Shown: positions 25,712-38,900, numbered from the stretch's first letter. The stretch is 64,000 bases of DNA from Chionis minor (GCA_013398295.1 VZSF01000025.1:416874-480873), one strand, 5' to 3'. A program made the numbers and translations. Notes: a model not told the origin generated them from the letters alone.

Positions 25712-28700
25712 GTAAGCAAAAGTAATGCAGATTCTTTGTGTGCAGTTTGCAGTACTTCAACCTGTCTCTCTTCTAGAGCCTTTCATCATATGCTTGCAGG
25801 TCATAAGTAGCTATGAAGGTTCCCAACACCCTTTTGGAGCACACGTTTTGTTCCTTGTGGCTAAAGCTAACTGCTGCGCCCAAAGGTCACCACATTTGCA
25901 GAAACATTGTGCTGGAAATAGTGTGTGGTGGTTTTGATTCCTGGTCTGTTGTTTCAAACATGGGGTCCTTCTTTCTGTATTGCTAGCAGGGCTGTCTGTT
26001 GCTGGTATTGATTAGGAAGTATCTGAAAGCATCATGTGAAGTCCTGCCTCTTGTTTCAGACTGAATGACTTTGATTATATCTTTCATAGGATCTATTTCT
26101 CATGACTGTTGTGTGTCTGTAGGTTGTAAGTCAGACACTGGCTCCCTAGGGTACTAGGCACACATAAAAAGAGAAGCACCCCTAAAGAAATGGATAGACT
26201 GAGCCTTTTTTCTGCTTTCAAAACTCTAACACAAACAGGAAAATAAGTTGATAAATGTTTCTTCCATGAACTTATGAATTGCATAGATCACAGATACATA
26301 CAGCTGCCACGTATGCATGCTTCTTTGAAGATTTCAGTGGGTCATGGAACAAATCATGGAGGTTTATCAGCTGCAGTTGAAGATAGGTTGTTGTCTTTTT
26401 CTATATTTAAAGCTCAAATTCTGTATAAGCTACAGTAGTTTATCCTGGCCAAAAATACCTTTACATCTCCCTGAAGCAGCCCTCTAATGTAGCCCCTTCT
26501 GCAGACACAGTAAGTGGAGCATTTCTAGAGATCTCCAACAAACTGGAACGAAATAGAAAGACTAGAAAGCAGACATTTACCAGCTCAGCTCATTTTTAAG
26601 AAAGTATCCAGTCAAGTACAGCATGTACCTCCCTCTGCAAAGCAAGCTTTTCTCCCTTCCTTTCTTCTGGTGAAAGGGCCACCCACCAAAACAAAACCAA
26701 ATGCTGACTTGTTTGAGCACTCGCAGGTGGCAGGGGATGACCCTTCTGCCTGATTTGAGTGGATCTTTGCAATGGGAAGCAGGAGGAAGATTTGGGAAGA
26801 TAAAACTGCATGTGGCTATCCAGGCTTCTCTGCCTAGTCAAGAGTTTTCTCACCCCATGCATGCTGGCAGCCACAAAGTGGGTTGGAGTCTGCCTGCGTG
26901 TGCGGAGCAGACCGGCTGGCTTCTCTCACACAACTGGCAGCCCAGCCTTGAACAAGGGTCCGGTGAGGACTGAGCATTGGGATAGAGGTCCTTTTTCCTA
27001 AAAAAAGCAAGATCCTACCTAAAGCCCTGTTTTAGAGATGGGTGCTGAGGTAAGGGTCCAGGTGCAACTTAGGAATGCAGAGAAGTCTGGGGCGCAGGAT
27101 GGGCTTGGGAAGCTTTACTTTTGTTCATCTGTTACATGAACACTTCAGGGTGAAACAAAGTCCAAAGGTGATTGCTGATGTGAACTGGATCTGCCGGAAT
27201 AGCTGTCTTTGTGTCCACTTAGGGAAAAGAACAAATGTTGTTGAACCTTGAAAGCAAGCCTGAGCAGTTCTAAAGGGAGAAAACGTGACTCGGGTACCAC
27301 ACGCAGTCCTGCTCGGACACAAACCAGAAGACTGTCAAGCTAATTACAGTTTCAGGAAAAGGAGCCTTTTAAAAGATTCCAAAGTGTAAGAAAGAAGATT
27401 CTTGAGCAACAAATCTTTCCTTGCAGCTACATGCTAATAATGCCCTCTCCTAACAGCCATCTGTATTTGCATGTCTCCGTAGCAGCTACATCGGAGCCTC
27501 AGAACCTGCCTTGATAAAAAGGCAGCTGATGCAGCAGGATGGGATCAGGAGAGACTGAGCGGCCACTGACAGGGCAACAGACTGCTCAGTGTGAAGTGAT
27601 GACCCCTGGCCCTCTCATCCCTCCAGGACAGAAAGCAAAATAGCTGGTTTGACGGGCACCTGCACTGCTGCTGGCCTGGCAAATTGTTTAGTGGTTCTTT
27701 GTGGTATTTGTGTCAGGGAAGTGACTGGCAAACTACAGGGTTTACATGCAACTTACAGGTTCTTCCATCCTTTGTGGAACTTCATCCATCCTCCCCTAGG
27801 CTACCCAGATGAGATGAGCACAAAGCAAAATTCTTTCTGCAAACAAGGGTCTTTCTGGCCTGGTCTGAGTGGAAACTACTGCCCTTTGTATGCAGTAGTC
27901 TTGTAGAGCTACCCTGAGCCAGCAGGGCTTTATTCCTGCCTGAGCCAGCACGAATGGTCTTCGGCACCTGTATTCAGCTTGGACCTATTACTGACAGGGA
28001 AAAGCTGATTCAGTTCACTGGGAGAACAGAAAGGGAATGAAAACTGTAGCCACTGAATTGGGCTGTGCCCAGAGTCGTATAGCGCAGCGTGTGCATAGAA
28101 AGTTCCGTCTGTCTGTTGATATACACACACAGTGTGCGCACAGGCCCCCCTGTGCACATATGTTTTGATCTTAGCTTTGTACTATCAGCTCCAGGAGTTG
28201 GTCCAACAAGCTCTGGCTGTGTTTCCATTCAAATGCTGTACGAGATACATTCTAGTCAAAAGTTTGTATTTACAACAGGAAGATAAAAAGCCAGGGGTAG
28301 TTTTCATTTCTTTTCTGCTTGTCGGTAACATCATTAATTTGGACTCTAGCCCTAAATAATCCTCCTAATCTGTCAGATCACAGATTATGAAACATGAAAG
28401 TGATGAGCCTGGAGCTACCCGGAAGCAAATCAACGCTTGGGCTGAGAGACTTCAGAATTAAAGACGGGGAAAGCTCAGGCATGTCAGGGTTAGGCTGGGA
28501 CTGACAGCATTGTCAGAAAGGTCCTGACTTCAAAGACTGGAAGTGGGGGGCAAGTGGGCAGTTGCTGCGATGTTGGTGGTTTTTTTCTCTGTGGCAGGAT
28601 GGATTTATGCGCACTCCGAGGAAGAGTCATGAGACCGCAATTGGTGAAAAAACAGGGAAAGTCTGAAGTAAGAGCCTCACTTAGCAGGAAGGAGTTTGGC

Positions 28701-29536
28701 TGCACTGGTGTGAGCAAAACTGCTCAGTTAGTCCACCAGGGTCTAACTTGGTGCTCATTTACAATGGCTGTCACTGTAGTAACACAGAAAGCATTTGACA
28801 AGGTATTTTCAGAACCAGAGGTTTAACAAGTCATTGATAGAGAAGAAACATCCACAGCCGCAAAGGTGTGGGAATAATTTGAGGAGAGATGAGCTCTCTG
28901 GCACGGCCCAGAGCTGCTATCCACAGCCCCACCTACACCCTCCTCCTTGAGACGTGCTGCAGCTCACTCTTCTTGAAGGAAAGGTTTCCTGAAGAAAATA
29001 CCTTAGATTCTCTTTTAGCAAAAGGAACTGGAAAAGAAGCTCTTATTAGCTCAGTAAGTGAAGCAGAGGAGGTGTAATTCACAACAGGTGTAACAACAGA
29101 GCCCCCCTGGCACTCAGGGAGTGAAGCTGATCTCTGCCTGCAGAGGATCTGGCCAGATACAGACAGTGTAATTCCTTAAGTTTGTTTGTGGTTCTTGCTG
29201 TCTGATCAGGGTTCTGAGTTATACTCTAGCAGGAGAGACTTCCCACTGTTTTCTGGCTCATTTTCTATCCCACATTCATATCTGTGTGTTCAGCCCACTG
29301 TGCTGTATGTGATTATCAGCTTGTTTTTTGATTAACAAGTTTGCTTAAGTTAAACGGGTGCCAGGAAGACGGGTGTCCTGGGGATTAAGGTGATGCTAGG
29401 TGGAAATTCCTGTTTTCCTCATACCCACGACTATTCCAGAGGGAGGAGAAAAAAAAAACCCCAACCTATGAAAATCCCTCTTTTCTTTCCCAAAGACTTT
29501 AATGAATCTACATGTATGCTTTTTCATTACTGTCTC
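25712..29536. other. Unique noncoding sequence
   Basis: No recognised gene, RNA or mobile element. The open frames (27649-27906 plus, 28010-28228 minus, 28554-28826 plus and others) are short and overlap others on the opposite strand. A CCTGAGCCAGCA phrase occurs twice (about 27911 and 27938), probably by chance. Confidence 0.5.
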
Positions 29537-29578
29537 AAAAAAAAAAAAAAAAAAAAAAANAAAAAAAAAAAAAAAAAA
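29537..29578 (+). repeat. Poly-A tract with internal N
   Basis: About 41 A residues, with the only non-A an N at 29560, follow ACTGTCTC. It could be a bare homopolymer or the tail of a retroposed sequence. I see no recognisable element, AATAAA signal or obvious target duplication just upstream. The true length is uncertain because the assembler inserted an N. Confidence 0.85.
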
Positions 29579-30730
29579 GGCCCAAAGGATCAATTAATGT
29601 GCTTCGGTTGTCCTTGAGGAGCAGATCAGATATGTTTTCCTCCCTCAGAAACTTTCTGAATCTTCTTCTATCTTATGGTACCTTGAGGGATGTTGCACAA
29701 AGACCATGTTGCTCTGCTTTCAAGATAGACTGAAAGGTTTTCTAGGCACCCAAGGCCGATGCCCAAGGTGTCTTGTTTTTGCTCTAGCTTTGGATTATGC
29801 GCCAGCATTTCTGCACCTTAGTGATGGAAATTAGCATTCGTCCCGTGCTGCAATAAACTGGGTTACCACCAGTCTGTTGTGCTCCTGGGATCTGTTTAAG
29901 TGAAGAATCTTGTCCTGCCCGCAACAATCTGACTCTTCTCTGGCATCTGCAGTTGCTTTAGAGCAACCCTGCCACAGAGATCACCTTCCACTCCAGTCCT
30001 GGTTTCCCTGTCACAAATTTTGTTTGCAGATTGCAGTAAGCTTACCTTCCTTTAAGCCTGAAATAATTGCTCAAGTGCAGACTTCACCCTTATCACCTTA
30101 TATAGTCCTCCTCCTTTTTCTTTCCTTTTTTTGTAGTAATGTCTCATTAGAGAACACAGAGAGAGAAACTGGGACAACGGGAGACTTGACTCCCGTGTTT
30201 ACCTATTGGTTGCTTGCTTTCCTAAAACCTACTGTCTGGTGCCTCTACTGCAACTTGTTCCTCACTGGACTTTGATTTAATCAGGACGTGTCACTATTAA
30301 TGGGAGTTATTAGCCATTTCACCTTCCTGAAAGCAAGAGCTTCCTTGACAAGAACTTAGCAGTGCCACATTTCAAAGGCCTTTCAAACAGCCCTTAGTCC
30401 AGATAAGACTTGAAGGGTGAAGAGGCAACAAAAAGCAGCTAATCCACTTAGCTGCCAGTGGAAACTACACCAGCAAAAAGAGCAAGTTATGTTTTGGAAT
30501 GACTTCTCTGCAGTCAGATACTGGGGATTTCCAACAGCTGCACGGTCTTCCCTGCCTGTGTTTTCTAGTAATGAATACTAACGATCCTTCACTTCTATTT
30601 TAGTTGCCTGCCTATCAAGCTTTGTTAATCTTCCCCATTTTCCTTAATCGTTCATCAAGTGTCACTTTTTTTCTGTGTTTCTTCTGTGTTGACAAGGCAT
30701 TTAAAGATTTCGCTAAGCAGAAAAATATTA
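29579..30730. other. Unique noncoding sequence
   Basis: No gene or repeat recognised. The plus-strand frame 29910-30275 (121 codons) is rich in Leu, Ser and Phe and has no recognisable family or clear signal peptide. Confidence 0.5.
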
Positions 30731-30752
30731 AAGGAAGGAAGGAAGAAAGAAA
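30731..30752 (+). repeat. GGAA-type purine microsatellite
   Basis: AAGGAAGGAAGGAAGAAAGA: three to four GGAA units grading into GAAA. It is a short simple repeat. GGAA is also the ETS-factor core, but nothing else here suggests a promoter. Confidence 0.75.
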
Positions 30753-30810
30753 TCCTCCCCTTTGCATCTGGAATGCTCATTTTCCAGATTAGAAAATAAG
30801 TGGCTCTAGT

Positions 30811-30838
30811 ATCTAATTAAAACTAATAGGTTAATTAG
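30811..30838. promoter_or_regulatory. Homeodomain-type site cluster (TAATTA, TAAT, TAATTA)
   Basis: TAATTA palindromes stand at 30814-30819 and 30832-30837 with a TAAT at 30824-30827 between them. TAATTA is the core bound by paired-class, LIM and Hox-type homeodomains. The spacing of 10 and 8 bases puts the sites on about one face of the helix. It is a candidate enhancer core only, because AT-rich DNA gives such cores by chance. Confidence 0.25.
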
Positions 30839-32427
30839 AGAATATTTAGATCCCCATCCTTCCAAACCAGGAAGACTGGAGACTGCTTCAAAGTCAGACT
30901 GTGTTCATAATCTAAACAATACTTGCAGCTAAGACAGGATTTTTTCCAGAGAGAAGCTAACAGCATTTTAGCCAGAAATTCACCAAGTGTTTGATCTGTA
31001 TTTTGCTGAATGAGAAGGGGTTTGACTAGCAGAGAGCCAGAATCATTGCTGTCTTAGTCGTAAAGGTTGGCTATTTCTCTTGATGTTTCTTGAAGCCATT
31101 GTTTTTACCCTATAATCAGCCTCCAAGAGTTAGTTCCTCATGAATGTCCCTTAACCCCTCAAGGCTCTGCAATGAGGCTGCTCTGGTTGGTGAAAATGCA
31201 TTTTAACTTGAAAGCGTAAGAAAAGTGGAAATGCAAATTGGTTCACTGCAGTAAAACTCAAGATGAGTTCAGGTGATGGGGGTATCTCTGCTGGAGGCTG
31301 TTTCTCTCTGGATAACTCTTAAATATATTTGATTAACACCAGGAGACTCAAGGAGGGCCTCAATTGGGATCTGGTCACATAGTCCTTACTCATTGCCTAG
31401 GCAATCAGCCTTCATGAAGTTTGCATCCTGCTTTGAAAATTACCAGCTGCTAGATGTAGCATAACTTTCTTCTGTTTACTTGCAACTCTAGTGCTGAACG
31501 TTCGGTCTCAGTCTAGGGAAAGCAGTTCTCCCTTGTTGATTTACTATTCCAATGGGCAAATCCAAAGGTGTAGTGTATGAGAAGGTCAGCTCAATTTGTT
31601 TAAACTCAGTGAAGAAGTTAAAGCAGAAAAAAGCCCATTAAGCTGAGCATACCGTATGATGATTGCTGCATCTCTTTCAAGGGAGCTTCTGATGTGTGCT
31701 GTTTTGAGGTCTGCATCAGCAAATGACATCAGGAAGGGAAAGAGGGAGGGGGAAAAATAACCAGGGCTAGGGAAGAAAAATAACTTTGTGTGCAATATCT
31801 AATAATAAAGGCTGCCCACTTAAAGAAATATGATTTCAAAATCTTAAAATTAAGATCCCGTTGTCCCAAACAAGCTTCTCCCTTCTCCTCAAAAAGTCTT
31901 TCATGGCAGTCTCAATTACTGAGCTGTTTTTAATGCCTTGATAAATTTGTTATTGGCATACATAGCTACTGTGGAAGAAAATCAACCATAGCAAAAACTG
32001 ATGTGAAGTTTTGAGGCACATCTCATAACCTTGTTAGAGCTTTCCAACGTGTCCTGACCCTGCTTTTTCCAAAACCACCAGGTAACAGATTTTAAAGCCA
32101 TGGGGAGTACCCCTATGACTGCTTCCTCTAGCTTGTTCAGAATTTCCCAATTCACAAGCTGTCCCAAGAAACTGAGGGAGACATGAACATCTCCACATAG
32201 ACCTTGCATAGCAAGGTTACTCTGGGCACTGAAATCGGAGAGTAAAGAATGACATCATCCCCTATTTATGTTTTTTGCAATTAAAATTATCACAATGAGT
32301 TTATGCAAAAGGAATAGAAGAAACACAGCTTTTCTTGAGACCCCTAGAGTCTGTTTCTCAGATGTTCTTTTTCTGTAACATTTGGATCACGTCAGCTTCC
32401 CACCACTAAGAAATGGGATTCTTCTCA
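30839..32427. other. Unique noncoding sequence
   Basis: Nothing recognised. Only short frames occur (31586-31795 minus, 31982-32209 minus), and their products are unrecognised. Confidence 0.55.
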
Positions 32428-32505
32428 TACTGGGGTAAATCAGGCATGACTGCATTGAAAACGATGGTGCTTCTGGTGTGACAGGTTAACTGATCCCTAA
32501 GCATG
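32428..32505 (+). mobile_element. Old hairpin-type amniote repeat, degenerate
   Basis: ACTGGGGTAAATCAGGCATG followed by ACTGCATTGAAAACGATGGT and CTTCTGGTGTGACAGGTTAA parallels a family common in turtles and crocodilians. As I remember it, that family reads 'ggtgtaaatcaggagtaactc', 'cattgaagtcaatggagtt', 'actctggtgtaac'. It folds back on itself around the central CATTGAAGTCAATG. This copy has lost much of the symmetry. The identification is from memory and needs a repeat library search. Confidence 0.45.
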
Positions 32506-34969
32506 AGCTTTTCACAGGGCTGTGCAGAGTATTCATCACTGATCTTTCAGACCATGCCATCAGTGCATTTTATCCTAAGAAAATAAAACATTATTTGAAG
32601 GCATAGTAAATTTTTCTTTGAGGGGAAAGGTGGGAGTGGGATGTAAAACAAAAGAACTTCTGAAGCCAGCCCAGCCTACATCCTCTGCTCCAAAGACAAG
32701 TACAAGAATCCTCATTTTAGAAGGATGTGAGCTAATAGATGCTGCATGTCAGGTCTGTGCGTAGTTGGTAGAAGTCAGACAATGTTTTTAAACAGGACGC
32801 TCCACTCCTCAAATGTGGGATCGTCTCTGACAAGTGCAGATCCTGCTCCCTTCCCGACTCTTGCCATATTCTGGACTTGCTGTGAGGAGTTCCACAGTTT
32901 ATTTGCATATTGTGTGAAAACAATATTTCCATCTACAGCTTAGACTTTTGAATTTCTTCATTGTCTTCATTTCTTCATTTCTCCTTAAAGAAAGTAACAA
33001 AGATTCCTGGGACTTCCAGGCTGAAGCACTATATTGCCAGCCAAGCAACCTTGATTTTGAGCCACACGGAAACTGAGGGTTACTTTGGAGACAGACATTC
33101 AATAGCAATAACTGTGCAGACACTGGCAAGAATTAAAGTTACAAGTCCTGATTGCAAGTGAACCCTCCCTTTGCCCTTATGAATACTTTCCAACAAGTCC
33201 TTGCAGGGAAAGGAGCAAGCAAGGGAGAGAGCTGCAAAATACCCAGCGTGCGTCCCCCTGCCAGTAATCACTGGGAAGACAGACTAGCTCTCCCTTCTCT
33301 TCTCCCATCCCCTGCCTCTCTCTCCACTTGAGCCTGCTACAGCAACCCTTGTGACTAACGACTTGCGTTTCACTTAAAACTGAACAACCTGCCTCGTTCA
33401 GCATCGAATCATCTGCTGCCTCAGTGTTTACATTGCACTTACAGTTATGTTGCGTCAACAGTCAATCTCAGCTCCTGCTGTGTGTTCACATGGATGTGCT
33501 CCCTTCTATGCACAAATGCTATGGATAGCTTGGTTTCCCACTTTTTGTGAGGCATTGGGAATTAGCCCAAGATGAAAGAGGCTCGCAGAGGAAGTGGGTC
33601 AGCAGGCTCCGCGTTGGCAGCAACTGGGAGAGGAGTGAACAAGCACAATGAGAAGTTGTGGGCGACTGCTATTAAAGACTCTCCATGGAGGAATTTGTTG
33701 AATGCTGCTAGCAAGACTGCTGGGGAAGTTTGCACAGTCCCTCCCCGCTCTGGCAGCAGGGACAGGGAAGCAGCTGTGCGAAGGAGAAACTGAGTGCAGA
33801 AGTGAGAAGTAGGAGATTTTAAAATCCCTTAGATGCATATTGAGGATGAGATTTTTTATTTTTTTTTTTTCCCAGAAGAATCTGAAGGCGTGTTTGTGGC
33901 CAAATCCCTTGTCTGCGGAGTCTGAGCGTACACGATCAGGGCTGCTGTGTGTTGAGACAGCCTGGACTGAGCACATGGTGTGATGCTGACAAGCTGCTGG
34001 CTTCTACTCACAAGGAGATCTCAGTGGTGAGAGTGAAGTGTACGGGGGAGGAAAAAAAACCAAAAACCCCAACAACAAAACGCCACCTCAGGATGCCGCA
34101 AGAAGGCCTATGGGGAGCGGCGGCTTGTTTACACACGTGTAGCCTGCCCTGAAAGGCCCTAAGCCCCGCAGGTACCAGGGATGTATTCTTAAAAACTCCC
34201 ACTGCTTGTTGCCAGCACTGGGAGCCTTTCTGTAGACGGGCGGCTGCTGCTGTCTTGATTAAACCTGTTTTGACCAGGTCTTTAACTAGGAGTTTAAAGC
34301 AACAGCAATTACAAGCTCTTAATCCATTGCAACGTGGGAGTGGAAGACTGTTTGCTAACAAAAATAGTTCTGTGAACTGGGCCATAAAGCAGTGAAAGGA
34401 GAATCATGGGAAGACCGAAGAAAGAAAGTAGCTGATAAGGATGTGGATGCAGCTGAGAGACTAGTACAGCAGAGGAGAGCCTTCCTTTCGGTGTGCAAAG
34501 AGGCAGAGGCAGTTGTAACAACTGGCTCACATTTTCAACTGGTGTAGGTCAGCCGAGTCTCAGCCAGTCCAGAAACTGAACCACAATCATCTATCAATGA
34601 AAGCCTATATTTGTAGCAAGTTGGTAAACAGTCAAGATCTGTGATGCCCCTAAAGAAAGGACTGGGTATTTTCATGAAAGATGTCATTGTAGAATTTACT
34701 CTTCATGTCTATTTCCTCCCTAATTTTTTGTAGTCCAGTTTATCTGGTACTCTTCCACCTTTCTATACGGTAAGCATGAATACCAAAAAAAAAAAAATCT
34801 GATGTCAAACATTAACAGAATCTCTGCATTGTCAGGGGATAATGTGTGATGGCAGCTGAAAGCTTTTATGAGTCTATGAAGGCAGAGTGAGTTATTTACT
34901 CTACAGTTTATACAATTTGTCCTCAGGACTGAAAAATGCACACACAAGTTAATCTGTAAAACTTCAAAT
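32506..34969. other. Unique noncoding sequence with a GC-richer middle
   Basis: No gene recognised. 33570-33960 is GC-richer with an unrecognised 73-codon frame (33572-33793). A long pyrimidine tract ending CCCAG (33852-33875) is a strong 3' splice-site match, followed by an open frame of 35 codons with a stop at about 33981. The E-box palindrome ACACGTGT sits near 34131-34138 behind a forkhead-like TGTTTAC. A 13-base poly-A lies at 34785-34797. Confidence 0.45.
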
Positions 34970-34996
34970 ACACACACACACACACACACACACACA
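34970..34996 (+). repeat. (AC)n microsatellite, about 13 units
   Basis: An uninterrupted alternating AC run of 27 bases. It is likely polymorphic in length between individuals. Confidence 0.95.
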
Positions 34997-37900
34997 ACTT
35001 CACCAGGGACCCAATTCTGAGCTGTCAGCAAAAGAGACAATGTTGGAATATGGGGACAGAACTACACCAATCAGCAAAGTGATAAAGCACATGTTTAATT
35101 TGACATAGAAGTTCTAAGTTCCATTGATTTTTGGTTTTGTTTTATTTTTTTCTTTAGTTGTCTTGTCTCTCCAAGAATGGGACAAGGGACCTGACAATTT
35201 CTCTGGTTTATTAAATCACTCCCTCAAGTCTCTAAAGTTTGTTTTAGCTCAAAATACCCACCATGGATTTCTCCACTGGCTTGTCTTCTGGAGGATAGTT
35301 CTGGCCTTATTTCGTTTAGAAATCACTTGCCGCGGTTAGAAGTGTTTTCCTAACTAGAGTTACTCAGTGACTATTAATCTATAACCGAGCCATTGTGTCA
35401 AGTGTCTCCTTCACAAAACCAAGTCAATACAACATTCAACAGGCCAAGTGTGTTAGTTTCTGGGAGAGGTAAGAAATTCAGACCAGTTAATGATGATTTT
35501 GTATTTTAGAGATTTAGAAAACATACAGAATGGGTTTGCACTGATATTTAAAGTTTCCACCACGGACTTTGGCAACCTTTCTGGGATTGGAGGGGAAGAG
35601 GATTTGGCTGCATGTGTACCTTTGCTTGTTATTTAAAAAAAAAAAAAAAGTTTCATTTTATCTTGTTGATATATTGCATTTTAAGAGAGACATGCATTCA
35701 GATAGAAAGACATGTAAAGCCAGTTCATGTAAAAGCTTAATTGATTAGTCTCTGCACCCATGTTGAGAAATAAGAAAAAGTTAACGGCCTTAAATCAGAA
35801 GGCCTTGTCAGATGCATCCATCTAATCATCTAAAGGGAGTGGCATGTGATATGCTGCCCGTACATGTGCCTCCTTATTTCTGGCTCAGTACATAAGCCAA
35901 AACCCAAATTTGATTCAAGATAGGAATCAAGTAGTAACTGCTAGTGCAATTTTAGTACTAGATATTCACGTTTCCTAGGTTTTACTGTTTCAAAGGCCCA
36001 TTCGCCTACTTCTGCTGAATAGGAAAGTATAAAACAAAGGCAGGGGAGGCCACATTTTCCCTGACACTTGCATCGAATGTCATGTAACGCAGCACCTGGT
36101 GAACTCATTTCCCGAAGGCAGATAAAAGGCAATTTGCTACTGGCCACTACCAGCGCCAGGGGACTGTGCTAGACGGAGCTTTGCTCTGACCCTGCAAGGG
36201 CACCCTAACATGCGAATGTGTGTGTGTTCTCATCAAAGTCTGCTCTCTGCAAGAACACTTGGACACAGAAAATGCTTGGTTGACCTGAGCTAGAGGCTTG
36301 TTGTTTAGAATAACTGGCATTAGAGATATATGTTAGTGTCTCTCTTTTCCTCAATGTTGCATCCAACTGCAATCTGTGAGCTGTTGAACAAACTGCCCTG
36401 CCACGTATCTTTGCGATTGGCGTTGTTTCTGCTTTGGTGCATTTTTTTTCAGCGATTTGTGGTGTCAGCTGTGTCCCTGAATGTGGTGCTTGAGGTTATG
36501 GAGGTAGCCTCCAGTCCACTATCCATGGACCTGACCTATAGGATTTGGCCATATGAAGCTAGCAGTACTGGAACTGCAAAATTAGTGCTTCTTCGCATTC
36601 TCCACAGCTGAAACCAGAAACAAGCCATTGCATGGGAATCACATTAGATGTATTCCTTCACTGTCCAGCAGGTACCACTTGGGCCTTGCTTTATAGGACA
36701 AAGTTTAAGAGAATTAGCATGGCCATGATTTGAAATATTACCATCTGATTCACGCTAAAGGTGTTGCATCTGTGCAACAAAGCAGCTTACGGTTCATTCC
36801 CTGGGGATCATGAAGAATATAGCAATATGGAAATCTTCTGAAGTACTGACATAATTACTGAGGAGAGATTCATTAACTCCCTGCGAATTTAAATCAACCT
36901 ACGTCACCAAGAAAAGCCAAAAGCTTTTTGCTTTTAATACAATGGGTACCTTAAGGGTGAAACTCTCCTTTAAAGTCCAGAGCCCAAAACATTGAAGGCT
37001 AGACCTAAAAAGCAAAAAGTCACTTTGCTGTTTTACAATTATCCTCACAACAGCTGAATGTCAGCAAAGGTCCTGAGACAATGTGATACTCACTCTGCTA
37101 ACCTGCTCCACTTCAGTTCCTGATGTTCTACATCAAATAAATTACTTGGTGCCACAATTAAATCCTTATCAGCCCCATTGGGGCCTGTGTCATAGCCACT
37201 TTAGGAAAAAGGAAGGTTACTTTGAGCTCTTCTTTAAAACCTCAGTTGCATTAGGAAGTAATTGCAAATTATTATTATTTATTACTTGCATAACAGATAA
37301 GGTGTGCATGATCTGAATGCTTTCAAATCTTCCCCCCACTGAAAGACGAGCTGATGCAGGCCAGTATATTGCCAGAAGTCTCTGTGAGGAAGAATACATT
37401 AGAAAATGCCAGTTTTATTGCTAGTCCTTTGTTTTCCCCTCTGAATGGATTCTCTGAGCTTTGTTATTTATCATGTGGTTGTAGAGGCAATTAAAATACA
37501 GCTAGGAAGAGGTGAGTAGTCATCCTATAAAACACAGCTAAGCAAAAGACAAGATACATCCCTCTGCTACTTTCTTGGGCAGGAGAGGTGCTCTGTATTC
37601 CTGCTCTTGGTCTGCTCATGTAGGTGGAGATAAGGCTGTTGAGCCCTGGGGCCTGGCACCCTGTGAGTGAACGCTGCTGAAGCCAGAAAAGAACGGCTTT
37701 TTGCAAGATTAAATCTGCAGGCTCATCTCTGCCTCTGATGAAAGGCCTAAATATTCATCATAAATTCAGTTTTCATTAGCCCACAGAGGTCCCAGCTGAG
37801 CTTAAAGTCCATTGTGCTTATTACTGTGGCTTTGTAGAATATACAGTCTCTACCCTAAATACCAAAAAATGTGAAAGACAAAACAGGATGGAAAGCTTTG

Positions 37901-38848
37901 AGGAGTTGGTACACGTCAGGATATGCAGAAAAAGAGTTCTTTCACAAATCTGGGTGCAGGCCCTCGCTGCCTGGACAGCACAAAGTCTCCAGCGTAGTGC
38001 TGGGTAATTTCCACCTGGTTTTGCCCATATGGAACAGTGGGTAGTGTAAGAGCTACACACAGAATGTATCAGAGCATAGGCTCCCTCACGTATAACCTAC
38101 TATGAAAGGGCTGACTCTCATGTCTCACAGTCCAAATATGAAAGTAACAAATTAAGATGAGATTATCCAATATAATAAAGCACACCCCTTCTCAAATGGA
38201 AGTGATGCTCTATACAGCTTATTTTTAGCTCGGGTAGTTTGAATTACAAATGTATGTCAGAAAGGGGTTTCTGCAGTCATCAAGTCTTGCTACAGCAGGG
38301 AATCATGTCCTGTGATCCCCATTCATGAATTTATGAGCTCCGCAGTAGGGCACGCCGTGAAATAACTAAAGAAACAACAATGAACTATTGTTGCCGAGTC
38401 CCTTCTGACTTCACTTGTATTATGGATATAAATTAAAGCACGGTGAGGTACAGCTTTCTGCCTGCCTGATAACATGCACACAGCATATAGATTAAGAGAG
38501 ATACGGGGCTTTGAGTCACTTGTACAACTGCGTTTGCTTCATAAATCCATGCTAGAGGATGGATTAAGTAGAATTTATAATCACACAAGCCACGTGGAGA
38601 CACTGGCACTTCACTCAGGAAGCTCCGTGTATTTATCATGACCATAATTCCCAGATACAAATAGGGAAAGGACCTGCTGTGTCCACGCAGAGCAGTTCTA
38701 TCCAATCTGTCACTTTCGTTGTGTAAAAACGTTCCCAACTTTAACTCCAAAGGTACATTCTGGTAAAGAGAGAAGTCAAATCTCTTTGTGATAGGATAAT
38801 TTCCACCTGGCTTGGGTAATGTGAATCTTGCCCCATCTAGCCTTGTGG
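34997..38848. other. Unique noncoding sequence
   Basis: No recognised gene or repeat apart from a 15-base poly-A at 35635-35649. Open frames such as 36330-36611 (plus) and 38433-38750 (minus) are unrecognised. An AT-rich stretch at 37745-37790 (AATATTCATCATAAATTC, TTTTCATTAGCCC) resembles POU/homeodomain-rich conserved noncoding DNA. Confidence 0.5.
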
Positions 38849-38900
38849 AAGACTGGACTAGGGTCCTCCAGAGGTTTCTTCAAACCACTAGAAGAAACTG
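38849..38900 (+). mobile_element. Possible CR1 3' UTR scrap
   Basis: GACTGGACTAGGGTCCTCCA followed by GAGGTTTCTTCAAACCA parallels the CR1 3' UTR phrase 'ttggactagatgatctccagaggtcccttccaacc'. If real, it is an old remnant with no ORF2 part and a poorly kept tail. Chance similarity is possible at this length. Confidence 0.45.

Noticed and set aside
37262..37310. ATTATTATTATTTATTACTT stretch, possibly a second copy of the ancient tail seen at 4734
   Set aside because: Only the AT-rich start resembles the family; the diagnostic later parts are absent.
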